The position numbers and the translations under genes are program-made. 64,000 bases of DNA from Cellulomonas sp. Root485. Lineage in GTDB: Bacteria > Actinomycetota > Actinomycetes > Actinomycetales > Cellulomonadaceae. Where the stretch lies: the NCBI RefSeq assembly GCF_001426705.1, contig NZ_LMFC01000003.1, positions 356,995-420,994 of the forward strand, read 5' to 3'. The notes beneath the pieces were generated by a model. That model saw only the letters and a program-made list of their open reading frames with translations, ran no database searches and was not told the DNA's origin. Numbering within the stretch: the first letter of the stretch is position 1; the number at the start of each line of letters is the position of its first letter. Below are positions 27,102 through 36,015 of this stretch, piece by piece.

Positions 27102-27824
27102 ATGGACCTCCCCCGCCACCACACGATCCGTGAGAGCAGCCACCAGATCCTCGACCCGTTCACCGACGCGCAGCTGGCCACCCTCGGCCGCGCCCTGCAC
27201 CTGACCCCCGGCACCACGCTGCTCGACCTCGCGTGCGGCAAGGGCGAGCTGCTGTGCACCTGGGCACGGGACCACGGGACGGTCGGGACGGGGGTCGACC
27301 TGAGCACGGTGTTCGTCGACGCGGCCCGGTCGCGGGCGGCGGAGCTCGGGGTCGACGTGACGTTCGTGCAGGGCGACGCCTCCGGCTACGTGTCGGGCAC
27401 GCCCGTCGATGTGGCCTCCTGCGTCGGCGCGACGTGGATCGGCGGCGGTGTCGTCGGCACGCTCGACCTGCTCGCGCGGTCGCTGAAGCCGGGCGGCATC
27501 GCGCTCGTCGGTGAGCCGTTCTGGCGCACCGACCCCCCGGAGGCGGCCCGCGCGATCGGCGACTTCCTGACCCTGCCCGCCCTGGTGGAGCAGACCCGCG
27601 ACGCCGGCTGGGACCTGGTGGAGATGGTGCTCGCCGACGAGCACAGCTGGGACCGGTACGTCGCCGCGCAGTGGCTGAACGTGCGCCGGTTCCTCGACGA
27701 GCACCCCGACGACGAGCTGGCACCGTCCCTGCGGCACGAGCTGTCGACGGCACCTCTGGAGTACGTCACCAACCAGCGGCCGTACCTCGGCTGGGGCGTC
27801 CTCGCGCTGGTGCGGCGGCCGTGA
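27102..27824 (+). CDS. SAM-dependent methyltransferase
   Basis: A 240-residue class I methyltransferase. Motif I is LLDLACGKGELLC, motif II region GVDLSTVFVDAARSRA, and the strand-4 region is VASCVGATWIGGGVVG followed by LLARSLKPGGIALVGEPFW. The DP-rich C-terminus holds VEMVLADEHSWDRYVAAQW. This pattern occurs in small-molecule methyltransferases of the UbiE-like group. Its stop shares one base with the ATG of the next methyltransferase gene (TGATG), so the two are coupled. It is transcribed away from the caspase-like pair. Confidence 0.86.
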   Translation: MDLPRHHTIRESSHQILDPFTDAQLATLGRALHLTPGTTLLDLACGKGELLCTWARDHGTVGTGVDLSTVFVDAARSRAAELGVDVTFVQGDASGYVSGTPVDVASCVGATWIGGGVVGTLDLLARSLKPGGIALVGEPFWRTDPPEAARAIGDFLTLPALVEQTRDAGWDLVEMVLADEHSWDRYVAAQWLNVRRFLDEHPDDELAPSLRHELSTAPLEYVTNQRPYLGWGVLALVRRP

Positions 27825-28660
27825 TGGACCCGTCGGCCGTGCAGGCCTACTACGCCGCGAAGAGCCAGCACGAGCGCGACCGGCTGCTCTCCGCGGAGGG
27901 TCTCCTCGAGCGCGTCCTGACCACCCGGCTCCTGGAACCGCACCTCGGCGCCCCCGGCCGCGCGCTCGACCTGGGCGGCGGCACCGGGCCGTACTCGGTC
28001 TGGCTGGCCGAGCTCGGCTGGGACGTCACCCTGGCCGACCTGTCCCCCGAGCTGCTCGCCATCGCCGAGTCGTCGCTGCCCCCCGGGACCGTGCGCGAGG
28101 TGGTCCAGATCGACGCGCGCGACCTGTCCCGCTGGGGCGACGCCACGTTCGACGCGGTCCTCAGCCTCGGCCCGATGTACCACCTGACGACTGCCCCCGA
28201 CCGTGCGCGCGCCGCGGTCGAGCTCGCGCGCGTCACCCGCCCCGGTGCCCTGGTCGCCGTCGCGCTCATGCCGCGGTACGTGTCCGTGCGCCGCCTCCTG
28301 TCGCTGCCCGACGAGCGGTGGCAGCTGGCCGATCCGGCGTTCCTGGACCGTCTGCTCGACGACGGCGTGTTCGAGAACGCCGTCCCCGACCGGTTCACGC
28401 ACGTCTACGGCGTCGAGCCGGCCGACGTCGCGCCGTTCTTCGAGTCGCACGGGTTCTCGACGGTGTCGCTGGCCTCGACGCACGGGTTCCTCACGGGCGT
28501 CGAGGACGGGTTCGAGGCGCTCCGGGTCGAGCACCCGGCGGCGTACAGCACGCTGCTGGACCGGCTCGTCGCGACGGCGTCGGACCCCGGAACGCTCGCC
28601 ACCGCCGGGCACCTGCTGTACGTCGGGCGCCGTCAGCCGCCGACGAGCCCCGACTCGTAG
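27824..28660 (+). CDS. SAM-dependent methyltransferase, second of a pair
   Basis: A 278-residue methyltransferase with SAM motif I ALDLGGGTGPYSVWLA, then VTLADLSPELLAIAE and FDAVLSLGPMYHLTTAPDRARAAVELARVTRPGALVAVALMPRY. The C-terminus contains a substrate-type domain with FENAVPDRFTHVYGVEPADVAPFFESHGFSTVSLASTHGF. It overlaps the previous gene by one base and runs 28 bp into the convergent response-regulator gene. No substrate can be named. Confidence 0.86.
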   Translation: MDPSAVQAYYAAKSQHERDRLLSAEGLLERVLTTRLLEPHLGAPGRALDLGGGTGPYSVWLAELGWDVTLADLSPELLAIAESSLPPGTVREVVQIDARDLSRWGDATFDAVLSLGPMYHLTTAPDRARAAVELARVTRPGALVAVALMPRYVSVRRLLSLPDERWQLADPAFLDRLLDDGVFENAVPDRFTHVYGVEPADVAPFFESHGFSTVSLASTHGFLTGVEDGFEALRVEHPAAYSTLLDRLVATASDPGTLATAGHLLYVGRRQPPTSPDS

Positions 28661-29280
28661 GCCGCGATCACCAGCTGCACCCGGTCGCGGCAGCCGAGCT
28701 TGCGCAGCGCCTCCGAGACGTGCGACTTCACGGTCGGCTCGGCGATCCAGAGCTCAGCGCCGATCTCCGCGTTCGACAGCCCGCGCGCGACCGCCCGCAG
28801 GATCTCGAGCTCGCGCGGCGTCAGGTCGTCGAGACCCTTCGCCCTCCTCGGGGCCGGCGACCTCGTGGTGAAGTCCTCCACCAGCCGACGCGTGACCGTC
28901 GGGCCCAGCAGCATCGAACCCTCCGCGACCATCCGCACCGCCTCGACCAGCCGGTCCGCCGTGACGTCCTTGAGCAGGAACCCGCTGGCACCCGCGCGCA
29001 GCGCGTCGTAGACGTACTCGTCCAGGTCGAAGGTGGTGAGGATCAGGACGCGGGTCGACGGGTGCTCCGCGCTGATCCGCTGCGTCGCCGCGATGCCGTC
29101 GAGCACCGGCATCCGCACGTCGACCACCGCGACGTCGGGGTGGTGCTGCGCCACCAGCCCGAGGAGCGCGCGCCCGTCTGCTGCTGCTCCGACCACCTCG
29201 AGGTCCGGTGCCGCCCCGATGATCGCGGCGAACCCCTGCAGGACGACCGGCTGGTCGTCGGCGACCACCACGCGGGTCAC
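28633..29280 (-). CDS. LuxR-family (NarL/FixJ-type) response regulator
   Basis: A 215-residue two-domain protein. The receiver domain has the DD pair VVVADDQ, the phospho-acceptor D54 (VAVVDVRMPVLDG) and LLKDVT. The C-terminal LuxR HTH is DDLTPRELEILRAVARGLSNAEIGAELWIAEPTVKSHVSEALRKLGCRDR. Its GTG overlaps the end of the sensor kinase gene by four bases. The two form a NarL-type two-component system. The last 28 bases overlap the end of the convergent methyltransferase gene. Confidence 0.95.
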   Translation of the reverse strand: MTRVVVADDQPVVLQGFAAIIGAAPDLEVVGAAADGRALLGLVAQHHPDVAVVDVRMPVLDGIAATQRISAEHPSTRVLILTTFDLDEYVYDALRAGASGFLLKDVTADRLVEAVRMVAEGSMLLGPTVTRRLVEDFTTRSPAPRRAKGLDDLTPRELEILRAVARGLSNAEIGAELWIAEPTVKSHVSEALRKLGCRDRVQLVIAAYESGLVGG

Positions 29281-30494
29281 GCGGGCACCTCGACGTCCAG
29301 CACGAACTCCCCGTCGACGACCACGGCCGTCATCGTGCCACCCAGTGCCTCGACGCGTTCGCGCATCCCGATCAGGCCGCGCCCGGGTTCCGCAGTGCCG
29401 TCTGCCGCGTTGCCCATCCGGAAGCCCACGGCCGTCTCCGACTGCGTCCGGGTCACCGTGGTCAGGCTCCCCGCCGCGTGCCGTCGGGCATTGGTGAGCC
29501 CTTCCTGGACTGCTCGGTAGAGCACGTAGCCCGTGGCGGGGGCGACGTCGCGCCACTGTCCGTCCAGCGCGATCGGCTGCCCCGCCGCCGTCGCACCGGC
29601 CACCAGGTCGTCGACGTCGCACGCGGTCGGCTGCGGCGCGCGCTCGCTCTCGTCCGACGTCCGCTGGAGCACGACGAGCACCTGCCGCAGCTCCGTGAGG
29701 GCCTCGCGGGCGTCCGTCGCGATGGCCGCCAGGACCTCGCGGGCGTCGTCGTTCAGACCCGGGTGCAGGAACGGCGCCGACTCCGCGCGGACCGCGACCA
29801 GCGACACGTGGTGCGCGACGACGTCGTGCAGGTCCCGCGCGAGCCGGGCACGCTCGCCTGCCAGCGACTCGACCTCGAGGGCGTGCCGCTCCGTGACCTG
29901 GGCGGCGACGTGCCGGAACCTCGCCCGTCGCTCGGCGCCGACTGCGGCAGCGATACCGACGGCGGCGGTGAACATGACGACGTGCGCGATGAACACCACC
30001 CACTGGAAGCCCGGGCCGTTGCCCGTCCCGGAGTTCACCAGACCGATCGGGAGTACCGCCTCCGCACCCGATCCGCAGTAGTAGGCCGCGATGGCCACCG
30101 CCACGGCCCACGGCAGGACCGCCCTGCGCAGCCCGTCGACCGCGGCGACGACGGCGACCGCCATGGTGCCGAGCCACCACCCGTACACAAACCACCCGGT
30201 GAACGGCACGAGCACCCACGGGACGACCGTGAGGAGCGTCGCCCACCCCGGGGACCACCGCGCGAGCAGCACGCCGAGGACGACCGTCGCCCCCGCGGCG
30301 AGGGTGAGGCTCGACGCGACGACCACCCAGGCGATGTCGACCTGCTCCATGCCGAGGAAGCTGAGGCTGGGCGTGATCACCAGGAAGGCGCCCACGATCG
30401 TCGCGAAGACGGCCGGCGTGATCCATGCCCGCCACCCGAGGACGGGCGCCACCGGACGCGGGCGGTGCACCTGGTCGGGCGCGGCTGTGGTCAT
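29277..30494 (-). CDS. Sensor histidine kinase, NarL/HisKA_3 type
   Basis: A 405-residue membrane kinase. The N-terminal 180 residues hold about six hydrophobic segments, so the sensing domain is a short-looped membrane bundle rather than a periplasmic domain. The H-box is RLARDLHDVVAHHVSLVAV with H223, followed by a HATPase_c-like region (DVAPATGYVLYRAVQEGLTNARRHA, and GRGLIGMRERVEALGG). The ATG at 30494 is the start. It would phosphorylate the response regulator encoded by the overlapping downstream gene. The signal is unknown; the design resembles cell-envelope stress sensors. Confidence 0.93.
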   Translation of the reverse strand: MTTAAPDQVHRPRPVAPVLGWRAWITPAVFATIVGAFLVITPSLSFLGMEQVDIAWVVVASSLTLAAGATVVLGVLLARWSPGWATLLTVVPWVLVPFTGWFVYGWWLGTMAVAVVAAVDGLRRAVLPWAVAVAIAAYYCGSGAEAVLPIGLVNSGTGNGPGFQWVVFIAHVVMFTAAVGIAAAVGAERRARFRHVAAQVTERHALEVESLAGERARLARDLHDVVAHHVSLVAVRAESAPFLHPGLNDDAREVLAAIATDAREALTELRQVLVVLQRTSDESERAPQPTACDVDDLVAGATAAGQPIALDGQWRDVAPATGYVLYRAVQEGLTNARRHAAGSLTTVTRTQSETAVGFRMGNAADGTAEPGRGLIGMRERVEALGGTMTAVVVDGEFVLDVEVPA

Positions 30495-30651
30495 GGCGCC
30501 ATGGTGACCTCTGCCCGGGCCGCGCCACCTCAGCCACGCGACGGAGATCGACGTCGTCCTCGGGTCGGCCATCACCCCACGACGCCTGGGCGGACCGACG
30601 AGTGCGGGCGGAGGATGGAACCGCACACCCGAGCCGTCCCCGGAGGTCCTC

Positions 30652-31473
30652 ATGCCCACCGTCCTCATCACCGGCACCTCCACCGGCATCGGGTTGGAGA
30701 CCGCGCTGGCCGCCGCGGACGCCGGCTGGACCACCGTCGCGACGATGCGGGACCTGTCCAAGGACTCGGTCCTCCGCGAGCGCGGCGCCGGGTTCCCGCT
30801 CGACGTCCGTGCGCTGGACGTGACCGACCACGCCGCCGTCGACGCCGTGGTCGCGTCCGTCGTCGCCGACCACGGATCCCTGGACGCGGTGGTCAACAAC
30901 GCCGGCGCCGGGCAGGTCGGCACCGCCGAGACCCTCGGCATGGACGCGTTCCGCGCGAGCATGGAGCTGAACTTCTTCGGGGTCGTCGCCATGACCCAGG
31001 CGGCGCTGCCGCACCTGCGCGCGTCCGGCGGGCGGCTGCTGACGATCTCCAGCGTCGGGGGCGTCGTCGGCCAGCCGTTCAACGACGCGTACTGCGCCGC
31101 CAAGTTCGCCGTCGAGGGGTTCCTCGAGAGCCTCGCGCCCGTCGCCGCGGCGGTGGGTGTGCGGGTCGTGATCGTCGAGCCCGGCGCCGTGGCCAGCGAG
31201 TTCGTCGCGAACGTCGGGCGACCCCCGTCCGACGACGGGCCCTACGCGCCCCTGCTGGCCGCCTATCTCGAGCGGACCGCGGGCGCGTTCGCCCACGCCC
31301 AGTCCGGCGACGACGTCGCCGCCCTCCTGGTCGAGCTCCTCATGGACGAGGACCCGCCCGTCCGCGTGCAGACGTCGCCGACCGCGCGCGCGTTCGCGGG
31401 GACCAAGCTGGCCGACCTGGACGGGACCGCCGTGCAGACGATGACACGCGCCTGGATCGCCGCAGGCGCATGA
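30652..31473 (+). CDS. Short-chain dehydrogenase/reductase (classical SDR)
   Basis: A 273-residue SDR with LITGTSTGIGLETALAA as the NADP loop, NNAGAG, the SSV serine region and catalytic YCAAK. The C-terminal half (GPYAPLLAAYLERTAGAFAHAQSGDDVAALLVELL) is typical of SDRs in the 17-beta-HSD/retinol-dehydrogenase-like subgroup. It is transcribed away from the histidine kinase and toward the zinc alcohol dehydrogenase 40 bp further on, with which it may share a transcript. Substrate unknown. Confidence 0.87.
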   Translation: MPTVLITGTSTGIGLETALAAADAGWTTVATMRDLSKDSVLRERGAGFPLDVRALDVTDHAAVDAVVASVVADHGSLDAVVNNAGAGQVGTAETLGMDAFRASMELNFFGVVAMTQAALPHLRASGGRLLTISSVGGVVGQPFNDAYCAAKFAVEGFLESLAPVAAAVGVRVVIVEPGAVASEFVANVGRPPSDDGPYAPLLAAYLERTAGAFAHAQSGDDVAALLVELLMDEDPPVRVQTSPTARAFAGTKLADLDGTAVQTMTRAWIAAGA

Positions 31474-31512
31474 TGGGACCAGCCCACCCGTCGTGCCTCT
31501 GAGGAGATCACT

Positions 31513-32565
31513 GTGTCCTTGACCGTTCCCGCGCTGCTCACCCCGTCCGCCGGCGCCCCGTTCGAGCGCGGCACCGTCGAGCGCCGCGAGCTCGGCGAGC
31601 ACGACGTCCTCATCGACATCGCCTTCGCCGGCATCTGCCACTCCGACATCCACCAGGCGCGCGAGGAGTGGGGCAGGGCGCGGTTCCCGATGGTCCCCGG
31701 CCACGAGATCGCCGGGACGATCTCCGCCGTCGGCTCCGCTGTCACCAAGCACGCCGTCGGTGACCGTGCCGGGGTCGGGTGCTTCGTCGACTCCTGCCGC
31801 GAGTGCGAGATGTGCCTCGCGGGCGAGGAGCAGTTCTGCCTGAAGGGCAACGTCGGCACCTACAACAGCAAGTCGTACGACGGGTCGCCGACCTACGGCG
31901 GCTACTCCACGCAGATCGTGGTCGACGAGAACTACGCGCTGCGCATCCCGTCGGGAATCGCCCTCGACGTCGCCGCGCCGCTGCTGTGCGCCGGGATCAC
32001 GCTCTACTCGCCCCTGAGGCACTGGGGTGCGGGTCCGGGCAAGAAGGTCGCCATCGTCGGCATGGGCGGGCTCGGGCACATGGGCGTCCAGCTCGCGCAC
32101 GCGCTCGGCGCCGAGGTCACCGTGCTCAGCCAGTCGCTGTCCAAGCAGGCCGACGGCCTCGCGCTGGGCGCCGACCACTACTACGCGACGAGCGACCGGC
32201 AGACGTTCCGGGACCTGCGCCGGTCCTTCGACCTGATCATCAGCACCGTCGGCGCGGACATCGACGTCGACGCGTACCTGTCGCTGCTCCGGTTCGAGGG
32301 GTCGCTGGTGTTCGTCGGGCTGCCCGAGAACAAGCAGTCGTTCCGCGTCTTCTCGCTCACCGCAGCGCGTCGGAACCTGTCCGGCTCCAACATCGGCGGC
32401 ATCCGCGAGACCCAGGAGATGCTCGACTTCTGCGCCGAGCACGGGCTCGGCTCGGTCATCGAGACGATCACGGCCGACGACGTCGACAAGGCCTACGACC
32501 GCGTGGTGAACAGCGACGTCCGGTACCGCTTCGTCATCGACACGTCGACGATCCCGGCCGCCTGA
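31513..32565 (+). CDS. Zinc-dependent alcohol dehydrogenase (cinnamyl-alcohol / YahK type)
   Basis: A 350-residue zinc MDR. Catalytic zinc ligands are C42 (GICHSDIH) and H64 (GHE); the structural zinc loop is C95-C98-C101-C109 ([15 protein letters not shown]). The NADP site is [15 protein letters not shown]. These match the CAD/YahK family that reduces broad aldehydes with NADPH. The GTG start follows GAGGAGA. It follows an SDR gene and is read toward the convergent TetR gene, from which a 70-bp repeat separates it. Its physiological aldehyde is unknown. Confidence 0.93.
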   Translation: MSLTVPALLTPSAGAPFERGTVERRELGEHDVLIDIAFAGICHSDIHQAREEWGRARFPMVPGHEIAGTISAVGSAVTKHAVGDRAGVGCFVDSCRECEMCLAGEEQFCLKGNVGTYNSKSYDGSPTYGGYSTQIVVDENYALRIPSGIALDVAAPLLCAGITLYSPLRHWGAGPGKKVAIVGMGGLGHMGVQLAHALGAEVTVLSQSLSKQADGLALGADHYYATSDRQTFRDLRRSFDLIISTVGADIDVDAYLSLLRFEGSLVFVGLPENKQSFRVFSLTAARRNLSGSNIGGIRETQEMLDFCAEHGLGSVIETITADDVDKAYDRVVNSDVRYRFVIDTSTIPAA

Positions 32566-32651
32566 CTTCAGACGAGGACGCAGCCGACGAGGGCGCACTT
32601 GCAACTACCGCGCTCGTCGCACAGCGCCGCCTCGTGCCATCCCCCGCACGC

Positions 32652-32719
32652 GCGAGATCGTTGGTTCGACGCGAGATCGTGGGGGCGAACCAACGATCTC
32701 GTGCCGGAGCCACGGTCTC
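32652..32719. repeat. Intergenic double-inverted repeat, GAGATCGTGGG version, copy 2
   Basis: GCGAGATCGTTGGTTCG and GCGAGATCGTGGGGGCG are followed by ACCAACGATCTCG and GCCACGGTCTCGCG. It lies between the convergent zinc dehydrogenase gene (ends 32565) and TetR gene (ends 32726), as expected if it serves as a bidirectional terminator. Confidence 0.8.
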
Positions 32720-32725
32720 GCGCGG

Positions 32726-33448
32726 TCAGGACGCCCGGGACAGGCCCAGGGAGGCCACCAGTTCCGTGAGCAGCTGCTCGTAGTACGCGTCGGCCGGCAT
32801 GACCAGCGGCCGGAGCTGGCCGAAGACCTCCATGACCGTGAACCCGTGCACACGGACGAACGCGTCGACCGCCAGCGCGATCGCCGGGGCGGGCAGCGGG
32901 TAGGACTGCCGGGCGGCCAGCGCGTCGAACCCGGCGGCGGTGCCGTCGTCGAGGGTCGCCGCCCGCGCGGTCAGCACCTCCTCGTCGACGAGGCCGCGCT
33001 CGTGGGCCGTCGCGAAGAGCCCCATGATCCGGCCGCCCGGCCGGACGGCGACCGCCATCGTGCGGCCCGCAGGTGCGTGGTACCCGGGCACCGGGGCGCC
33101 GAACGCGAGGCCGAACTGCGCCGGGTGCGCCACCGACCAGGCCCGGTAGGCGCGCAGCCCGGCGGCGATGGCGGCGGCGACGTCCTCGGCGTCGTCGGCG
33201 AGCGCCTCGTCGACGGCGGCGTCCACCGCGTCGGCGTGCTCGGTGAACGCCTCGACCAGCAGCTCGGTGAGCAGGTCGTCGCGACTGTCCACGTACCGGT
33301 AGAGCGCGGACACCGCGATGTCGAGGTCGCGAGCCACAGCGCGCAGCGTGACCCCCTCGACGCCGGCCTGCTCGAGGTGCGTGCGGGCGGAGCGCAGGAT
33401 CGCGTCGGTCGTCTCCTGACGACGGCGCTCGCGGACGGTGGCAGCCAT
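32726..33448 (-). CDS. TetR/AcrR-family regulator with three upstream operators
   Basis: A 240-residue regulator starting at the ATG at 33448. The HTH (RRRQETTDAILRSARTHLEQAGVEGVTLRAVARDLDIAVSALYRYVDSRDDLL) covers residues about 8-60 and is followed by a TetR_C-type ligand domain. A TATGCT -10 lies six bases before the ATG, so the message is probably leaderless. Three copies of a GAACANTGTTC palindrome fill the gap to the divergent DUF4386 gene, which it likely represses together with itself. Confidence 0.9.
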   Translation of the reverse strand: MAATVRERRRQETTDAILRSARTHLEQAGVEGVTLRAVARDLDIAVSALYRYVDSRDDLLTELLVEAFTEHADAVDAAVDEALADDAEDVAAAIAAGLRAYRAWSVAHPAQFGLAFGAPVPGYHAPAGRTMAVAVRPGGRIMGLFATAHERGLVDEEVLTARAATLDDGTAAGFDALAARQSYPLPAPAIALAVDAFVRVHGFTVMEVFGQLRPLVMPADAYYEQLLTELVASLGLSRAS

Positions 33449-33454
33449 CCGCGC

Positions 33455-33532
33455 AGCATAAACGAGAACACTGTTCTTGACTTCCGGACGACTCGCGAGA
33501 ACACTGTTCACACAAGAGAGAACAGTGTTCTC
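33455..33532. promoter_or_regulatory. Three tandem TetR operators in a divergent promoter region
   Basis: GAACACTGTTC at 33466-33476 and 33499-33509, and GAACAGTGTTC at 33520-33530 (extended to a 15-bp palindrome at 33518-33532) have centres 33 and 21 bp apart, close to three and two helical turns. The first lies 5 bp upstream of the TATGCT -10 (minus strand of 33455-33460) of the TetR gene. The others lie just before the RBS of the divergent gene at 33556. Confidence 0.88.
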
Positions 33533-33555
33533 GTTTCATCCGTCAGGAGCCTCCC

Positions 33556-34290
33556 ATGGTCAGCGACCGCCGCACCGCCGCCTTCTCCCTCATCGCCTCC
33601 GGCACCCTCGCCCTTCTCGCCAGCGTCGGCCTGAGCGTGCAGTTCGGCTGGCCCGACATCCTCGACGCCCCCGCCAGCGAGGTTCTCCCCGCGTTCGCGG
33701 AGATCGCCGGGACCGTCCAGACGCTCTTCCTGCTCCAGATGGCCGGCAGCCTCGTCCTCATCCCCGGCGTCATCGCGCTCCACCTGCTGCTCGCCCGCAG
33801 CCGCGGCACCGACGCCGTCCTCCTGACCGTCACCGCGTTCGGCGTCCTCGCACCGGTCATCCAGAGCCTCGGCTGGATCCGCTGGCCGCTCGTCGTACCC
33901 GGCCTCGCCGAGCGCTACCTCGACCCGACCGCCTCCGCCGCGACCACGGAGGCCACCGCCGCGACCTACGAGCTGATCAACGCCTACGCCGGAGGGGCGC
34001 TCGGCGAGAACCTCGGCTGGCTGCTGCAGGGGGTGTGGGCTGTCGGGCTCGCGATCCTCGCCTGGCGCGCCGCCGACGTCGCCCCCGCCTGGCTGCGTCG
34101 GACGCTGGCCGTCGTCGCGGTCGCCTGGACCGTCACGCTGGTCCCCGCCGGCTGGCTGGCCTCGGACCCGCTGACCGTGATCGGCTCGTCGATCTACTCC
34201 GTCTGGTACCTGGTCCTGCTGGTCCTCGGCGTGGCCCTGCTGCGCTCCCCGTCGCGCACGCCCGCCCCCCTCGTCGCCACCCCCGCCTGA
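33556..34290 (+). CDS. DUF4386-type integral membrane protein
   Basis: A 244-residue membrane protein with about six helices (first at 8-30, then 55-80, 83-105, 140-160, 165-190 and 205-230). The lumenal-type loops are short; FAEIAGTVQTLFLLQMAGSLVLIPGVIALH and the second-half tryptophan-rich helices recall the DUF4386 family of unknown function. It is divergent from the TetR gene and lies behind three TetR operators, so it is likely the regulated target. It may be a small-molecule or lipid-handling protein, but no transport motif is visible. Confidence 0.7.
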   Translation: MVSDRRTAAFSLIASGTLALLASVGLSVQFGWPDILDAPASEVLPAFAEIAGTVQTLFLLQMAGSLVLIPGVIALHLLLARSRGTDAVLLTVTAFGVLAPVIQSLGWIRWPLVVPGLAERYLDPTASAATTEATAATYELINAYAGGALGENLGWLLQGVWAVGLAILAWRAADVAPAWLRRTLAVVAVAWTVTLVPAGWLASDPLTVIGSSIYSVWYLVLLVLGVALLRSPSRTPAPLVATPA

Positions 34291-34335
34291 CCCGCCGCCC
34301 CTCCGACCGCCACCGCCTCCCCGCCCCGCCCCGCA

Positions 34336-34353
34336 GCCGAACTCGGTGGTTCG
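34336..34353 (+). repeat. Solo unit of the CCGAACTCGGTGG repeat
   Basis: GCCGAACTCGGTGGTTCG at 34336-34353 matches one forward unit of the repeat at 20983-21052, with no inverted partner. It lies between two genes in the same direction. Confidence 0.55.
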
Positions 34354-34403
34354 CGCCGGATGTGCTGGGTTCCGGGGCGGGTGCGGGCGCCTACGGTGGG
34401 CGG

Positions 34404-35120
34404 GTGGATCCGATCCAGACCGTCGCGCCCCCGCTGCGTGGGCGCGTGATCCTGTCGCAGGACTGGGTGCGGGTCAGCTTTCTGCACTGGCGGGTGCCGT
34501 CCGACGTCGTGGCGCCGCTGCTCCCGCCCGGCACCCGGCCCGACGAGTTCGACGGCAGCTCCTGGGTGGGACTCATCGCGTTCCGGATGGAGCGGTTCAC
34601 GCTCGTCCCGGGCCCGGCGCTGCCGTACATCGGTGACTTCCCCGAGATCAACGTGCGGCTCTACACGGTCGACGACGAGGGCCGGCGCGGCGTGCTGTTC
34701 CGGTCGCTGGAGGCATCGCGGGTGCTGACGGTGCTCGGCGCGCGGACCGTCATGAACGTGCCGTACCAGTGGGCGACCATGTCGATCCGGCGTGCCGACG
34801 ACGCCATCGACTACCGCTCGACCCGGCTCACGGGTGATCGCCCGTCGTCACGGATCGTGGTCCGGCCGACGCGCGAGGCGGTCGTCGACGATCCGCTGGC
34901 CGACTTCCTCACCGCGCGCTGGGGCATGCACACCGTCCTGCGCGGCCGGACCCGGTTCGTGCCGAACGAGCACGAGCCCTGGCCGTTGCGACGGGCCGCG
35001 CTGGTGTCGCTGGACGACGAGCTCGTCGCTGCGGGCGGGCTGCCCGGGGTGGCCTCGCGACCGCCCGACTCCGTGCTGTACTCGCCGGGCGTGCACGCAC
35101 GATTCGCGATGCCGCTGTAG
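34404..35120 (+). CDS. DUF2071 (YqjF-like) protein
   Basis: A 238-residue protein with GTG start. The segments WRVPSDVVAPLLPPGTRPDEFDGSSWVGLIAFRMERF and FPEINVRLYTVDDEGRRGVLFRSLEASR are diagnostic of DUF2071, an acetoacetate-decarboxylase-like fold. It has no catalytic lysine that I can place with confidence, so the activity is unknown. It is read in the same direction as the membrane gene before it, after a 113-bp gap that holds a solo repeat unit. Confidence 0.88.
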   Translation: MDPIQTVAPPLRGRVILSQDWVRVSFLHWRVPSDVVAPLLPPGTRPDEFDGSSWVGLIAFRMERFTLVPGPALPYIGDFPEINVRLYTVDDEGRRGVLFRSLEASRVLTVLGARTVMNVPYQWATMSIRRADDAIDYRSTRLTGDRPSSRIVVRPTREAVVDDPLADFLTARWGMHTVLRGRTRFVPNEHEPWPLRRAALVSLDDELVAAGGLPGVASRPPDSVLYSPGVHARFAMPL

Positions 35121-35184
35121 CGGAGGTCGGTCACGCCCACCCGTCTGGCACCGCTCATCGCGGGCATGCGGCACCATCGTCGCC

Positions 35185-35958
35185 ATGCTCTCCATCGACG
35201 ACGTGCTGCGCACGCGGTTCGCCTCCACGAGGCTCCGCCCCGGGTACGACCGCGTCGACGTCAGCACCCTGCTCGACCGCGTCGTCGACGCGCTGGAGAC
35301 CGGCGGGGACGTCGACGTCGACGCGGCCCGGCTCCGGCAGACGCGGTGGCGCGAGGGCTACGACATGGCCGAGGTCGACGCGTTCCTCGACGAGGTGCGG
35401 GTGACGCTGGCGTCCCCGCGGACGGCCGAGGTGCTCGACGACGAGTCCGCGACCCCGGTGCCGTGGCACGAGATGGTCCGCCACGTGCTCGGGACGGTGC
35501 TCGTCGGGGAGCCGTACGACGGCGATCCCCGACCGGTCACGCCGCCACGAGCCGTGCGCGCCTCGGCCCGGCACGTCACGGTCGCTCGCGACGGCCTCAC
35601 CTGGCGTTCCCGGTGGCTGCGTCCGGGCCGGCTCGCGGTCGCCGACATCGCCCAGGTGCTGACCGTCCGGCTCGAGTACAACGGCACCACCAGCAGCGTC
35701 GCCGACTTCGCCTTCGTCCTCGACCACGCAGGCAGCGTCCGCCTCCGGGTCCGGCTCAGGCGCTCGACGCCGCAGGATCTCTGGGAGCCGCTCGGTGTCC
35801 CGGTCACGCGCGACCGGTCCACGCTCGGTCGGCCCAAGGACGTGCGGCGGCGCTGGCCGGAGGCGATCTCGTGGGCGCACGCCTACCCGATCGTGGCGAC
35901 CGTGCTGATCGCGGCGGCGTCGTTGCTCGTCGTGTCGGTGCTCGACCAGCTCGCGTGA
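35185..35958 (+). CDS. DivIVA-motif membrane protein, function unknown
   Basis: A 257-residue protein with two tandem DivIVA-like motifs: RFASTRLRPGYDRVDVSTLLDRV near residue 10 and RLRQTRWREGYDMAEVDAFLDEV near residue 50. This is the R/K-GYD-xxxVDxFLDxV pattern of DivIVA N-termini and of many small actinobacterial proteins. A beta-rich middle and one C-terminal membrane helix (VATVLIAAASLLVVSVL) follow. It could link cell-pole or division proteins to the membrane, but no such partner is nearby. It ends at a strong terminator. Confidence 0.75.
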   Translation: MLSIDDVLRTRFASTRLRPGYDRVDVSTLLDRVVDALETGGDVDVDAARLRQTRWREGYDMAEVDAFLDEVRVTLASPRTAEVLDDESATPVPWHEMVRHVLGTVLVGEPYDGDPRPVTPPRAVRASARHVTVARDGLTWRSRWLRPGRLAVADIAQVLTVRLEYNGTTSSVADFAFVLDHAGSVRLRVRLRRSTPQDLWEPLGVPVTRDRSTLGRPKDVRRRWPEAISWAHAYPIVATVLIAAASLLVVSVLDQLA

Positions 35959-35963
35959 ACGCG

Positions 35964-36001
35964 ACGAGGCACCCCACCGCCTGAGCGGTGGGGTGCCTCG
36001 T
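35964..36001. terminator. Bidirectional hairpin terminator, 17-bp perfect stem
   Basis: 35964-35980 pairs with 35985-36001 around a CTGA loop, between the DivIVA-motif gene (ends 35958) and the convergent PadR gene (ends 36016). Confidence 0.9.
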
Positions 36002-36015
36002 GGGAGATCCGGAGG

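Noticed and set aside
28633..32604. 1323-codon minus-strand frame covering the response regulator
   Set aside because: Only the last 215 codons form a protein family (LuxR-type regulator). The rest is shadow of the kinase, SDR and dehydrogenase genes.
32566..32650. Cysteine-rich reading on the minus strand (LCDERGSCKCALVGC)
   Set aside because: No start codon or RBS in that frame and it runs into the repeat at 32652; too short to support.
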